Shown: positions 7,375-18,349, counted from the stretch's first letter. The stretch is 64,000 nucleotides of DNA from Tropicimonas sp. IMCC34011 (GCF_003390865.1 NZ_QMEJ01000003.1:1-64000), one strand, 5' to 3'. The notes: generated from the sequence alone by a model not told the origin. Numbers and translations are program-made.

Positions 7375-7956
7375 TCAAATTAGCAACACCTGGGCGCCGG
7401 GGCTCACAAGCGAATAAAGTTCTGCGATATGCTCGTTGTAGAGGCCGATACAACCGCTGGACGAACGCCGGCCGATCTTGCGCGTGTCATGCGTGCCATG
7501 GATTCGGTAGTACTTCCACGACAGGTAGAGCGCATGGGTGCCGAGCGGATTGTCCGGCCCCGGAGGGACGTGAGCCGGCCATTCGGGATTGCGCTTGCGC
7601 ATGTTCGGTGTCGGCGACCAGGACGGCCCCTCGACCTTGCGCACCACGGATGTTCGCCCAAGCCGGGTCAGATCCTCGGACAGGGGGACGGAGCTGGGAT
7701 ACAGCTTGTACGTCCCGCCATCGGCGGACCAGTAATGCAAAGCGCGTGACTTGGTATCGACCAGGATCGCCCCGCCGCGCAGGGATTTGAAGTGCCCCCG
7801 CCAGCCTTGCATGATGAAGGACGACTGGTTGCGGCTGGTGGGGTTGAGACCACCGATCGGGGTCGTGCTCTGGGCAATGGCCGGGGCCGCGAGTGTCGCA
7901 AGGCCGGCCGCGAGGAGCGCGCGCCGGGACAGGCGATGTGAAAGCTCATCTGACAT
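7375..7956 (-). CDS. L,D-transpeptidase (YkuD domain), Tat-like signal
   Basis: A 193-aa protein with an N-terminal SRRALLAAG segment and AIAQ cleavage site resembling a twin-arginine export signal. The YkuD catalytic domain contains H153 (RIHGTH) and the catalytic C169 in SSSGCIGLYNEH. Enzymes of this family make 3-3 peptidoglycan crosslinks or attach proteins to peptidoglycan in the periplasm. The start is ATG 7956, which has AGGAGG at a good distance; the upstream extension adds no conserved sequence. A second family member lies at 10006. It is divergent from the CAP-domain lipoprotein gene. Confidence 0.9.
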   Translation of the reverse strand: MSDELSHRLSRRALLAAGLATLAAPAIAQSTTPIGGLNPTSRNQSSFIMQGWRGHFKSLRGGAILVDTKSRALHYWSADGGTYKLYPSSVPLSEDLTRLGRTSVVRKVEGPSWSPTPNMRKRNPEWPAHVPPGPDNPLGTHALYLSWKYYRIHGTHDTRKIGRRSSSGCIGLYNEHIAELYSLVSPGAQVLLI

Positions 7957-8173
7957 GGGAGCCCTCCTGACTGATTGGGGACGAGTCAGTCTACGGCGGA
8001 GGGGCGCATGCGGCAACGACCAAAGGTTAACGCCACGTCAATGCGGTGCGAATACTGGCACGTCGGCATCATTCCACCACCAACGTCGCATCACTGGCAG
8101 ATTCGTTTGAAGGTTCCGTTGGGCAAGGGTATGGGATCACGGTCTCATTTTGATGCCCAATCAGGACAGGTCC

Positions 8174-8680
8174 ATGCTGCGACTATTCCCGGCGCTCACC
8201 ATCCTCGCTCTCGTTCTTGCGGCTTGCGCCCCTGTCGCTCCGATCGACACGACCACGCCGGACGGCATTCGCGTCTATAACATCAGCGCAAAGGATGCCG
8301 GGGAGATCCAGTTCCGGGTTCTCGATTCGGTCAACACGCTCCGCTCGGCGCAGGGCCTGACGCAGCTTCAGCTCGACGCCTCGCTGAACGCCGCCGCCGC
8401 CACCCATTCGCGTGACATGAGCGTTCAGAACCGGCCCTGGCATTTCGGCTCCGATGGCTCCTCCCCGCTCGACCGGGTGCGCCGCGCCGGCTTCAATCGG
8501 CAGCTTGTCGGCGAAAACATCTCCGAGACCTACGAAACCGAGCTCCAGACCCTGTCCGCATGGATGTCCGAGCCGGATACGCGGTCGGTCATCATGGATC
8601 CGCAGGCCCGGTCCCTCGGCTTCTCCTGGTTCCAGGAGCGCAACGGCAAGATCTGGTGGACGCTGATCACCGGCGCCTGA
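8174..8680 (+). CDS. CAP-domain lipoprotein (SCP/PR-1 family)
   Basis: A 168-aa protein. The N-terminus MLRLFPALTILALVLAAC is a lipoprotein signal with lipobox LAAC. The rest is a CAP domain with THSRDM, a WHFGSDG block and VGENI, which match the cavity-forming motifs of bacterial CAP proteins. It is probably periplasmic and membrane-anchored; bacterial CAP proteins have mostly unknown roles, some in peptidoglycan biology. The start is ATG 8174 because it puts the lipobox near residue 18 and has AGGACAGG upstream. The antiporter gene follows 14 nt later. Confidence 0.87.
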   Translation: MLRLFPALTILALVLAACAPVAPIDTTTPDGIRVYNISAKDAGEIQFRVLDSVNTLRSAQGLTQLQLDASLNAAAATHSRDMSVQNRPWHFGSDGSSPLDRVRRAGFNRQLVGENISETYETELQTLSAWMSEPDTRSVIMDPQARSLGFSWFQERNGKIWWTLITGA

Positions 8681-8694
8681 TCGCGCCCTGAACA

Positions 8695-9993
<1,299 letters not shown>

Positions 9994-10005
9994 CCGCCTG
10001 CGACG

Positions 10006-10509
10006 TCATGGGAAAATGTCGATCGGGGTTCCGTCGCGCACCATGGCGTAGATGTGTTCCATCTGCTTGTCGGAGACGGCGATGCAACCGGCCGTCCAAT
10101 CGCGGACGTTCTGGGGATCGCGGCCCTTGCGCGGCCCGCCATGGATAAAGATGTCCCCACCCGGAGAGCGATTGAGCGCCCGCGCCACCTCGATATCCCG
10201 CTCGTTGGGGTAGGAAATGCCGATGGACAGATGGAAGGCGCTGTTCGGATTGCGCTTGTCGATGGTGTAGGCGCCCTCGGGCGTGCGCCCGTCCCCCTCG
10301 TAGACCTTGTGGCCCACGGGGCTGAAGCCGAGACCGACATCGTAGGTCTTTAGGGGTTTGTCGTAGTGCCAGAGCACCAGCTTCCGCTGCGATTTGTAGA
10401 GCTGAACACGAGTGACTTCCGGGCCGTTATAGGTCCGGAACTTGCCTGCGCAGCCCGCGAGGAGGGCCGCGGTGCCCGCAAGGAGCATCGATCGCCGCGT
10501 GAAGATCAT
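10006..10509 (-). CDS. L,D-transpeptidase lipoprotein (YkuD domain)
   Basis: A 167-aa protein with signal MIFTRRSMLLAGTAALLAGC (lipobox LAGC, Cys20) and a short YkuD domain. The catalytic residues are His123 (FIHGG) and Cys142 in DWTAGCIAVSD. It probably acts on peptidoglycan in the periplasm. The domain is shorter than in the 7375 paralogue, and the two differ enough not to be a recent duplication. ATG 10509 is preferred to a GTG at 10524 because it starts at the signal peptide. It converges on the antiporter gene. Confidence 0.88.
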   Translation of the reverse strand: MIFTRRSMLLAGTAALLAGCAGKFRTYNGPEVTRVQLYKSQRKLVLWHYDKPLKTYDVGLGFSPVGHKVYEGDGRTPEGAYTIDKRNPNSAFHLSIGISYPNERDIEVARALNRSPGGDIFIHGGPRKGRDPQNVRDWTAGCIAVSDKQMEHIYAMVRDGTPIDIFP

Positions 10510-10594
10510 TCTTCGTCTATCCACTGCCCGTGTTATTTTCCGGTAAACCTAACCGAAAATGCGCTGACGTTGAAGTTCACATGCAAGTGAGCGC

Positions 10595-11821
10595 TTAGCC
10601 GCGCGACAACTTCGCGACGATCTCCACATGCGGGGACCAGCGGAACTGATCCACCACCCGCAGCCACTCAATTCGAAAGCCTGCCTCCACGAGAATCGCG
10701 GCATCGCGCGCGAAGGTGGACGGGTTGCAGGAGACGGAGGCGACGACCGGAACGTCAGACGCCGCGATCTCCCTCATCTGGGCTTCGGCGCCGGCGCGCG
10801 GCGGATCGATGACGATCCCGCCCACCTTCGCAAGTTCATCGGGCAGGAGCGGTCGGCGAAACAGATCCCGCGCGATCGTGGTGACCTTCTTCAGTCCGCT
10901 CGCGTTCCGCCATGCCGCGTCGAGCGCATCGATGGAGGCCCGCTCGCCTTCCACCGCGATCACCTCGGCGGTCCGTGCCAGCGGCAGTGCGAATGTCCCG
11001 CAGCCGGCGAACAGGTCCGCCACCTGCTCTGCCCCCTCCAGGGCCTCCGCTACGTCGGCCCGGATCGCGGCTTCGCTGGATGCGGTCGCCTGCAGGAATG
11101 CGCCGGGCGGGGGCGTGACGGCGATCCCGTCCACCCGCACCACCGGCGGCTCCTCCTGCGCGATGGGCTCGCCGTTCCACGTGAAACGCACGATTCCATT
11201 GGCCCCGGCGAGCCGTGCGAGGTCCGTCCTCAGGTCCCGGTCGAGGGGTTTTCCGCCGCGGACGGACAGGTCGATGCCGTTCTCCGCATCGATCACGGTC
11301 AGGGCGACCTCCCCGCTGCGCGCCCCCCCGGCCTGGACGATCTGCGCCAGCGCCGCCCGTGCGGCGAGGAGGTTCGGCGTGAGGATCAGGCAGCCGGGAA
11401 TATCAGTGACCGTATCGCTTGCGGCTGCATGGAAGCCGATGAGGGCTCCCTTCTTCAGGCGGCGCCCCGAGAGCGTCGCCCGGCGCCTGCTGTTCGGCGG
11501 GACCACGTGGATATCCCGGAAGGGCGCGTCCAGACCCTGTGCCGCCAGTGCCGTTCGCACGACCTCCTCTTTCCAGGAGGCGACGAACGCATCCGAGGCG
11601 TGTTGCAGCGAACACCCGCCGCAGGCCTTGTAGTGGCGGCAGGGCGCCGCGATCCGGTCGGCGGAGGGCGTTTCGATCCGAAGCTGCGTCAGTCGGGAGC
11701 CCTCCGGCACTGCGGAGACGACCTCCCCCGGGAGCATCCGCGCGGCAAAGAAAGGTCCGGGCGCGATGCCGTCGCCGAGATGTCCCAGCCGCTCGATCTC
11801 TACGGTGATCCGATCCGACAT
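10595..11821 (-). CDS. Class I SAM-dependent RNA methyltransferase (RlmC/RlmD/TrmA family)
   Basis: A 408-aa 5-methyluridine methyltransferase. It has an N-terminal TRAM-like domain (ITVEIERLGHLGDGIA), a 4Fe-4S cysteine cluster C-x5-C-x2-C (CRHYKACGGC), the SAM motif DLFAGCGTFALPLA and the catalytic cysteine in SVSCNPSTFARD. It modifies a uridine in rRNA or tRNA; which one cannot be decided by sight. The start is ATG 11821; the longer frame runs into the ABC transporter. It is the last gene of the ABC pair's transcription unit, with 4 nt between them. Confidence 0.9.
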   Translation of the reverse strand: MSDRITVEIERLGHLGDGIAPGPFFAARMLPGEVVSAVPEGSRLTQLRIETPSADRIAAPCRHYKACGGCSLQHASDAFVASWKEEVVRTALAAQGLDAPFRDIHVVPPNSRRRATLSGRRLKKGALIGFHAAASDTVTDIPGCLILTPNLLAARAALAQIVQAGGARSGEVALTVIDAENGIDLSVRGGKPLDRDLRTDLARLAGANGIVRFTWNGEPIAQEEPPVVRVDGIAVTPPPGAFLQATASSEAAIRADVAEALEGAEQVADLFAGCGTFALPLARTAEVIAVEGERASIDALDAAWRNASGLKKVTTIARDLFRRPLLPDELAKVGGIVIDPPRAGAEAQMREIAASDVPVVASVSCNPSTFARDAAILVEAGFRIEWLRVVDQFRWSPHVEIVAKLSRG

Positions 11822-11825
11822 TGCC

Positions 11826-13667
11826 TTACTCCGCTGCGTCCAGTCCGAGGAAACCACCCGACTGCTTTTCCCAGAAACCGGCATAGACCCCGCCGAGACG
11901 GAGCAACTCCGTGTGCGTGCCCTGCTCCACGATCCGGCCCTCCTCCATGACGACGATCCGGTCCATGTGAGCGATGGTGGACAAACGGTGGGCGATGGCG
12001 AGAACGGTCTTGTTCTCCATCACCCTCTCCAGCGCCGTCTGGATCTGCGCCTCCACCTCGCTGTCGAGCGCGCTCGTCGCCTCGTCGAGAACGAGGATCG
12101 GCGCGTCCTTCAGGATGGCGCGGGCGAGCGCGATCCGCTGGCGTTGCCCGCCGGACAGCCGCACGCCCCGCTCGCCGAGATGCGCCTCGTACCCGGAGCG
12201 TCCCTTGAAGTCCCTCAGATCGCCGATGAAGGAATGCGCCTCGGCCCGGTCCGCCGCCTCGACCATGTTCTCCTCGCCCGCGCCCGGCCTGCCGTAGAGC
12301 AGGTTGTCCCGCGCGGACCGATTGAACATGGCGGTCTCCTGCGTGACCATCGAGATCTGCTTGCGCAGGCTCTCTTGCGTGACGTCCCGCACGTCGTGTC
12401 CGTCGATGCGGATCTCGCCTTGTTCGGTGTCGTAGAGCCGCAGGAGCAGCGACACGAGGGTCGATTTGCCGGCGCCGGACGCCCCGACGAGGCCGACCTT
12501 TTCCCCCTCGTGCAATGTCAGCGAGATATTTTTCAAGCCACCGCCCGCGCCCGGCCCGCGGCCATACGTGAAGGTGACGTCGTCGAACTCGACTAGGCCG
12601 CGCACCGGAGGAAGCGGCCGGGCATCCGGCTTGTCGGTCAGGGCGTGGGGCGGGGTCAGGGTGCGGATCCCGTCCTCGATCTCGCCGACATTGGCGTAGA
12701 TCCCCATCAGCGTGAAGGACACCCAGCCCGTCATCTGCGCGATGCGGATGGCGATGGCCCCGGTGGCCGCGATGTCCCCCGCGCTCGCCCCGCCGAGGGA
12801 CCAGAGCCAGAGCGTGCCGCCGATGAGAAGGACCGGCAGGAACCCCGCCACAGCCATCAGGCAGAGCCGGAATGCCGAGGAGAGGCGACCGAAGGAGATC
12901 GCATCGGTGCGGTAGCGGTCCATCGTCTCGAGCGCAGCGCCGTCCTCGTGCTCCGAATGCCCGAAGAGCTTCACGGTCTTGATGTTGGTGATCGTGTCGA
13001 CGATCTGCCCCGAGACCATGGCCCGCGCCGCCGCCCGGTCCTTCGAGCGCAGGCGAATGCGCGGCATGAACCAGCCGATTAGAGCGAAATAGACAACAAG
13101 CCAGACGATCAGGGACAGGGCCACCCGCCAGTCGATCCCGAGGAGGAGCACCCCCGCACCGATGATGGAGGCGAGCGCGAAAAGGATCGTGTTGACGATC
13201 TCGCTCACCACTTCGGTCGCCGCGCGCGCCGTCTGCATCTGCTTCTGGGCGATGCGGCCGGCGAAATCGTTGTCGAAATAGGTGACGGACTGGCCGAGCG
13301 TGTAGCGGTTGATGCGGGACAGGATGAGCGGGAAGACGTTGGGCTGGATGACGATGGCGTTCGCCGCGGCCGAGGCGCCGAAGGCGATCGGGCGCAGAAG
13401 GACGAAGAAGAGCGCGGCGAAGACGATAAGCCCCAGTTGCTCCGAGAAAACCGCGTCCGGTCCCGACACGAGCGCGCCGTCTATGAGCCAGCCGAGCACG
13501 GCCGCGCTGACGACCTCCATCGTGCCGACGAGGGCTGAGACGAGACCCGCGACGACGATCACGCCCATCGACCCTTTCAGCGCCCAGCGCATGAACGCCA
13601 TCAAAGAGCGGGGCGGACCTCCATCGGCCGGCGTGAAGGGCCGGATGAGATCGGCAAGAGGTGTCAT
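11826..13667 (-). CDS. ABC exporter half-transporter (permease-ATPase fusion), second of a pair
   Basis: A 613-aa protein with a six-helix transmembrane domain (~25-320) and an ATP-binding domain (~345-590). Walker A is VGASGAGKSTLVS, the signature LSGGQRQRIALARA and Walker B ILVLDEATSALD. It overlaps the upstream half-transporter by 4 nt and is clearly homologous to it, so the two probably form a heterodimeric exporter of the lipid/multidrug (MsbA-like) class. The substrate is unknown. Both nucleotide sites look canonical. Confidence 0.92.
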   Translation of the reverse strand: MTPLADLIRPFTPADGGPPRSLMAFMRWALKGSMGVIVVAGLVSALVGTMEVVSAAVLGWLIDGALVSGPDAVFSEQLGLIVFAALFFVLLRPIAFGASAAANAIVIQPNVFPLILSRINRYTLGQSVTYFDNDFAGRIAQKQMQTARAATEVVSEIVNTILFALASIIGAGVLLLGIDWRVALSLIVWLVVYFALIGWFMPRIRLRSKDRAAARAMVSGQIVDTITNIKTVKLFGHSEHEDGAALETMDRYRTDAISFGRLSSAFRLCLMAVAGFLPVLLIGGTLWLWSLGGASAGDIAATGAIAIRIAQMTGWVSFTLMGIYANVGEIEDGIRTLTPPHALTDKPDARPLPPVRGLVEFDDVTFTYGRGPGAGGGLKNISLTLHEGEKVGLVGASGAGKSTLVSLLLRLYDTEQGEIRIDGHDVRDVTQESLRKQISMVTQETAMFNRSARDNLLYGRPGAGEENMVEAADRAEAHSFIGDLRDFKGRSGYEAHLGERGVRLSGGQRQRIALARAILKDAPILVLDEATSALDSEVEAQIQTALERVMENKTVLAIAHRLSTIAHMDRIVVMEEGRIVEQGTHTELLRLGGVYAGFWEKQSGGFLGLDAAE

Positions 13668-15535
13668 GGCGTGGGTCCGTTCGTGTCGGGATCGTCGTCC
13701 GTTCCGATGAAGCCACCGGATTGCCTGCGCCAGAAGCCTGCATAGAGACCGTCCCGCGCGAGAAGCTCGGCATGGGTGCCTTCCTCGGCGATGCGTCCGT
13801 CCTCGAGGACGACGATCCGGTCCATGTGGGCGATGGTAGAGAGCCGGTGCGCCACGGCGATCACCGTCTTGCCCTCCATGACGCCGTAGAGCGCGTCCTG
13901 TATCTCCGCCTCGGCCTCGGAGTCGAGCGCACTGGTCGCCTCGTCGAGCACGAGGATCGGCGCGTCCTCCAGGATCACCCGCGCCAGGGCGATCCTTTGC
14001 CGCTGGCCGCCAGAGAGCTTCACGCCCCGCTCGCCGACATGCGCGTCATAGCCAGTGCGCCCGTCGCTGTCCGACAGCTCCGGGATGAACCCGTCCGCGA
14101 AGGCGCGGGCCGCCGCGGCGTGCATCTCCGCCTCGGTCGCATCGGGGCGGCCGTAGAGGATGTTCTCGCGGATGGAGCGATGCAGGAGCGAGCTGTCCTG
14201 TTGCACCATGCCGATGGTGCGCCGAAGGGAGTCCTGCGTCACGCGGGAGATGTCCTGCCCGTCGATCTCGATCCGCCCGCCTTCGGTGTCGTAGAACCGC
14301 AGGAGCAGCTTCACGAGGGTCGATTTGCCCGTCCCGGAGCGCCCCACGAGGCCGACCTTCTCGCCCGCCGCAATCCTGAGCGTGAGCTGATCGAGCCCGC
14401 CCTGCCCCCGCCCGTAGTGATGGGAGACCCCCTCGAACGCGATCCTCCCGGGCCCGGGCAACAGCGGGGCGGCATTGCGGCGATCCGTCAGTTCCACCGG
14501 CTGCGCGATGGTCTCCATCCCTTCGGACACGACGCCGAGCTCGCGGAAGAAGGAGGACAAGGCCCACATGATCCAGCCCGTCATCGAGTTCAGCCGAAGC
14601 GTCAGCGCCGTCGCTGCCGCCACCACGCCCACCGTCGCCGTCCCGCCGGTCCACAGAAGAAGCGCCCAGCCCACCACGCCGACGATCAGAAGGCCGTTCA
14701 GCAGGGTCAGGGACAGGTCCATGACCGTGATGATCCGCATCTCCGTCATGAAGGTGCGCCGCGAGGTCTCTATCGCATCCTTGGCATAGCTCAGCTCGGT
14801 CTCGTGATGGGCGAACATCTTCACCGAGTGGATGTTCGTATAGCTGTCCACGATGCGCCCAGTCAGATGGCTCCGCGCATCGCTCGCCGCCTTGGAGGCC
14901 GGACCGACGCGCCTGATCGTCCACGTCACGAGAAGCGAATAGAGCGCGAACCAGATCAGCAGGGGCAGGACGAGCCTGGGATCGGAGCCAGACAAGAGGA
15001 CGGCCGCGCCGATGAGGTAGCTGACGGAGTAGGTCAGCGCGTCGAACACCTGGAAGACCGCCTCGCCGGCAGCGGGCGGCGTCTGCATGATCCGGTTGGC
15101 GATGCGCCCCGCGAAGTCGTTCTCGAACCAGCCGACGGACTGGCGCAGGACGTGCTTGTGCGCCCGCCAGCGGATGAGCGCGGTCAGGTTCGGCAGGAGC
15201 GTGTTGTTCAGGACCGCAACGCCGATGCCCTGGACGAGCGGCCGCACCGTCAGGATGCCGAGCGCGACGAGAACCAGTTCGGTCCCGTGTTCCGACCAGG
15301 CCTCTCCCGGGTCCGTGCCGCCCAGCATGTCGACCAGCCGCCCCATGTACCAGATCAGGCCGACCTCGATGACCGCCACCAGCACGGACAGGATCGTCGC
15401 CACCGCCATGATGCCGTTGAAGGGCCGGGTATAGCTCTTCAGGAACGGCCAGAGCCGTTTCGGTGGCGTATCGGTCTCATCGGAGGACTGATACGGGTCG
15501 ATCAGGGTCTCGAAATAGCGGAACACGGCGAACAC
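13664..15535 (-). CDS. ABC exporter half-transporter (permease-ATPase fusion), first of a pair
   Basis: A 623-aa protein built like its neighbour: an N-terminal region with six predicted membrane helices and a C-terminal nucleotide-binding domain. Walker A is VGRSGTGKSTLVK, the signature LSGGQRQRIALARV and Walker B ILVLDEATSALD. It begins the leftward exporter pair, and its stop overlaps the next start by 4 nt. The intact signature motifs in both halves suggest a symmetric exporter with two active ATP sites. The substrate cannot be told from sequence. Confidence 0.92.
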   Translation of the reverse strand: MFAVFRYFETLIDPYQSSDETDTPPKRLWPFLKSYTRPFNGIMAVATILSVLVAVIEVGLIWYMGRLVDMLGGTDPGEAWSEHGTELVLVALGILTVRPLVQGIGVAVLNNTLLPNLTALIRWRAHKHVLRQSVGWFENDFAGRIANRIMQTPPAAGEAVFQVFDALTYSVSYLIGAAVLLSGSDPRLVLPLLIWFALYSLLVTWTIRRVGPASKAASDARSHLTGRIVDSYTNIHSVKMFAHHETELSYAKDAIETSRRTFMTEMRIITVMDLSLTLLNGLLIVGVVGWALLLWTGGTATVGVVAAATALTLRLNSMTGWIMWALSSFFRELGVVSEGMETIAQPVELTDRRNAAPLLPGPGRIAFEGVSHHYGRGQGGLDQLTLRIAAGEKVGLVGRSGTGKSTLVKLLLRFYDTEGGRIEIDGQDISRVTQDSLRRTIGMVQQDSSLLHRSIRENILYGRPDATEAEMHAAAARAFADGFIPELSDSDGRTGYDAHVGERGVKLSGGQRQRIALARVILEDAPILVLDEATSALDSEAEAEIQDALYGVMEGKTVIAVAHRLSTIAHMDRIVVLEDGRIAEEGTHAELLARDGLYAGFWRRQSGGFIGTDDDPDTNGPTP

Positions 15536-15604
15536 GTCTCGTGGCTGGGAGTGTCTTGCGGAGAGCCGCTGATGTAGCGCGCGCCCGCCGGGGGGACATG
15601 GCGC

Positions 15605-16759
15605 CTAACCTTCCCCCGATGCAAGCAGAGCCTCGCGGGAGAGGGCGAAGCCGCTGTCGATCCATCTCTGTTCCAGCTCGGCGATCCGCTCGCCGAGGGC
15701 GCGGCCCTCCCAGGCCGGCATCAGGTCCCGCGCGGTGACGGGAAACCGGGCCGCCGCGCCTCCGCTCACCGCTGCCTCGCTGCCCGGCGCCGGGTGCGTG
15801 CCGATCAGGGCCGCGCGGAGCCGGAGGGCGGACAGTCCGTCCGCGGCGCCGAGCCGATAGCCCAGCGCGGCCGGGCGCTCCTCCTCCCGCGCGGCATCCG
15901 TTATCGCGCGGAGCCGTCGGCTCTCCGCCTTGGACAGCCTGAGCCGATCGGCCACGTCCTCCCCGCCGAGGGAGGCAAGACGTACGATCGGATCGCACTC
16001 GCCGAGATGCACGAGCCGCGGCAACGCTTCAGGATCCGCGCCGGGCAGGATCCTCCCGAGCGCGCCGCACCCGGCCATGGCGGCCACCGCGGGGCCCGGA
16101 TCCGGCGCGGCGAGGAGACGCATGAATTCCGAGCCGATCCTCTCGCGGGATATGCCCTCCAGCCCCTCGGCATGGCGCGCGCAGGCATCGAGAGCGTCGG
16201 CATCCATCCCGCCGGCGGGATCCGCGTACCATGCATGAAACCGGAAGAAGCGCAGGATGCGCAGGTAGTCTTCCCGCGCGCGCTCGGACGCGATGCCGAC
16301 AAACCGCACATGCCGGGCCGCCAGATCATCGAGCCCCGTTCCGAGCGGGTCGAGCACGTCCCCCTCGGGGGTCGCATAAAGCGCGTTCATGGTGAAATCC
16401 CGGCGCGCCGCATCATCCGCGGGATCGCCGGAAAAGGTGACCCGGGCATGCCGCCCGTCCGTCTCGACATCGCGCCGGAAGGTGGTGATCTCGAAGCCGC
16501 GGCCTTCGGCAACGGCCGTCACGGTGCCGTGCTCGAATCCCGTCGGCACAGCTTTCAGCCCGGCCGCCTCCAGGGCCTGCACCGTCTCTTCGGGCCGCGC
16601 ATCGGTCGCGATGTCCACGTCCCCGCCGCGCCGCCCGATCAGTGCGTCCCTGACGCAGCCGCCGACGAGGAGCGCGCGGTGCCCCGCCGCCTCGAGCGCA
16701 CCCGTCACCGCCAGGAGGGCCGGATCCGTCAGCCAGTCCGCATCGAGGCGCGGGCTCAC
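15605..16759 (-). CDS. cca: CCA tRNA nucleotidyltransferase (class II)
   Basis: A 384-aa enzyme that adds or repairs the 3' CCA of tRNAs. The head domain has LLVGGCVRDALIG and GGDVDIATDA (the G-G and DxD metal-binding motifs), then RDFTMNALY and the neck motif DYLRILRFFRFH. The C-terminal body is typical of alphaproteobacterial forms without an HD domain. The gene overlaps the Nudix gene upstream by 4 nt. Some alphaproteobacterial tRNA genes here encode CCA (tRNA-Leu does), so repair may be its main duty; that is inference. Confidence 0.93.
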   Translation of the reverse strand: MSPRLDADWLTDPALLAVTGALEAAGHRALLVGGCVRDALIGRRGGDVDIATDARPEETVQALEAAGLKAVPTGFEHGTVTAVAEGRGFEITTFRRDVETDGRHARVTFSGDPADDAARRDFTMNALYATPEGDVLDPLGTGLDDLAARHVRFVGIASERAREDYLRILRFFRFHAWYADPAGGMDADALDACARHAEGLEGISRERIGSEFMRLLAAPDPGPAVAAMAGCGALGRILPGADPEALPRLVHLGECDPIVRLASLGGEDVADRLRLSKAESRRLRAITDAAREEERPAALGYRLGAADGLSALRLRAALIGTHPAPGSEAAVSGGAAARFPVTARDLMPAWEGRALGERIAELEQRWIDSGFALSREALLASGEG

Positions 16760-17364
16760 GGCGTCATCCTGTCAGCCAGCGCCCGGCAGATCCGAGCCGT
16801 CGCACCCCAGACGTAATAGGGCCCGAACGGCACCGCGTAATAATGCCGCCACTTCCCCTGCCACGTCCGGCACTCCACCCGGTAGCGCGCGGGATCTGCA
16901 AGGTGGGCGAGCGGGACGGTGAAGATCTCGGCCACTTCCCCCGGTTCGGCGCGCGGCACGAAACTCCGGCGGATCCGGCCGAGGACAGGCGTGATCGAGA
17001 ACCCCGTTACGGTGAGATGCTCGGGCATCGTGCCGACGATCTCGACCGCGTCCTCGGGCAATCCGATCTCCTCGCGCGCCTCGCGCAACGCCGCGGCGAC
17101 CGGCCCGTCATCGCCCGGATCGACCTTGCCGCCCGGAAACGCGATCTGCCCCGGATGGTGCCTCAGCATCGGCGAGCGCGCAGTGAGCCAGACGCGCTCC
17201 GCCCCCGAAGCTCCCTCCACCGCGATCAGGACGCCGGCGGGCCGGACGGTCTGCGCGGCCGGCCGTACGGCATCCGGGTTCAGATCGTAGTCGGAGGACG
17301 GGCGCCCGGACCGCGAGAGCGCGGTCCGCAGCGGATCCGTGGCCTCAGGCGCCCTCGCCGTCAT
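16756..17364 (-). CDS. CoA pyrophosphatase (Nudix hydrolase, NudL type)
   Basis: A 202-aa Nudix protein. The CoA-specific motif HHPGQIAFPGGKVD is followed at once by the Nudix box GGKVDPGD...AALREAREEIGL (residues ~85-110). Members hydrolyse CoA and its derivatives to 4'-phosphopantetheine and 3',5'-ADP. It overlaps hslO by 20 nt upstream and cca by 4 nt downstream, so it sits inside one compact leftward operon. ATG at 17364 is supported by the length and by the coupling. Confidence 0.9.
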   Translation of the reverse strand: MTARAPEATDPLRTALSRSGRPSSDYDLNPDAVRPAAQTVRPAGVLIAVEGASGAERVWLTARSPMLRHHPGQIAFPGGKVDPGDDGPVAAALREAREEIGLPEDAVEIVGTMPEHLTVTGFSITPVLGRIRRSFVPRAEPGEVAEIFTVPLAHLADPARYRVECRTWQGKWRHYYAVPFGPYYVWGATARICRALADRMTP

Positions 17365-18349
17365 CGGGTGCCTCCTCGGCCTCGAAGCCGAGCGTCCTGG
17401 GGTCGAGTTCGTAATGCGCGCCGCAGAACTGGCAATCCGCAGTCACGATCCCCTCCTCCGTGGTCATCGTCGCGATGTCCTTGGCGGAGTAGATGGACAG
17501 GGACGTGCGGACCCGCTCCTTCGAGCAGGTGCAGCCGAAGGTGACGGGCTGACCGTCATAGACGCGCGGGCTCTCTTCGTGGAACAGCCGGACCAGAAGG
17601 TCCGTCGGCTGAACCTGCGGCCCGACGAGCTCCATCGCCTCGACCGTGTCGAGAAGCATATTGGCGCGGGTCCAGTTCTCGCCCTCATCGCCGTCCACGA
17701 TGTCCGAGGCGGACAGCAGGCCCTCCTCGCCGCTGCCGCCTTCGCCAGTGACATGGGGGCTGGCCTTCGGCATGTGCTGAAGCATCACGCCGCCGGCGCG
17801 CCACGTTTCCCCCTGCCCCGGGACGCGGGAGCGGCCGAAGGTCAGCTCGAACCGGGTCGGAAGCTGCTCGGACTGGGCGAAGTAAGTCTCTGCGCAGGCT
17901 TTCAGCGAATCGCCGGCGAGCGGAGTGATGCCCTGGTACGGCGTCATGCCCTGCCCCTGGTCGATGAGGATCGCGAAATAGCCCTTGCCCACGAGGTCGA
18001 ACGGCTCGCCGGAGAGATCCGCCTCCTTGTCGTAGGAAGCGTAGGCGCGGATCCGGGCGGATTGTCCGCTTTCGGTCGGGCCATAGTAATCCGTCGCGAT
18101 GAGACGCACCGGCCCGTCGCCCCGCACCTGGAGGGAGAGCTTCCACCGCAGCTTGATCGTCTGGCCGATCAGTGCCGTCAGGAGGGCCATCTCGGCGACG
18201 AGCGCCTCCACGGCGGGCGGGTAATCATGTTTGGACAGGACTTGGTCGAGCGTACCGTCCAGCCGTGCGACGCGCCCGCGGATATCCGAGCGGTCGAGTT
18301 GAAAGGGCAGAACGGTATCGTCCCACGCGATTTGCGAGCCGATGGTCAT
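17345..18349 (-). CDS. hslO: Redox-regulated chaperone Hsp33
   Basis: A 334-aa cytosolic holdase chaperone activated by oxidation. The C-terminal zinc centre is complete: CTC (FGCTCSKER) and CQFC (ADCQFCGAH), about 35 residues apart. The N-terminal domain has the usual TILTALIGQ-like helix (LLTALIGQTIKLRWKL) and GDGPVRLIATDYY. The start is ATG 18349 (MTIGSQIAWDD) with AGGAAA upstream; the longer frame adds unconserved residues. It heads the operon that continues with the CoA pyrophosphatase and cca. Confidence 0.93.
   Translation of the reverse strand: MTIGSQIAWDDTVLPFQLDRSDIRGRVARLDGTLDQVLSKHDYPPAVEALVAEMALLTALIGQTIKLRWKLSLQVRGDGPVRLIATDYYGPTESGQSARIRAYASYDKEADLSGEPFDLVGKGYFAILIDQGQGMTPYQGITPLAGDSLKACAETYFAQSEQLPTRFELTFGRSRVPGQGETWRAGGVMLQHMPKASPHVTGEGGSGEEGLLSASDIVDGDEGENWTRANMLLDTVEAMELVGPQVQPTDLLVRLFHEESPRVYDGQPVTFGCTCSKERVRTSLSIYSAKDIATMTTEEGIVTADCQFCGAHYELDPRTLGFEAEEAPDDGEGA

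Noticed and set aside
11173-11188. parS-like CGTTCCACGTGAAACG inside the RNA methyltransferase gene
   Set aside because: Three mismatches, coding sequence, ~30 kb from the origin. Binding is doubtful without ChIP data.
13661-15577. Long + strand frame of 638 codons opposite the ABC transporter gene
   Set aside because: It is the antisense shadow of a clear ABC exporter; the composition is rich in Arg, Asp and His as expected from a GC-rich antisense frame, and no domain is visible.
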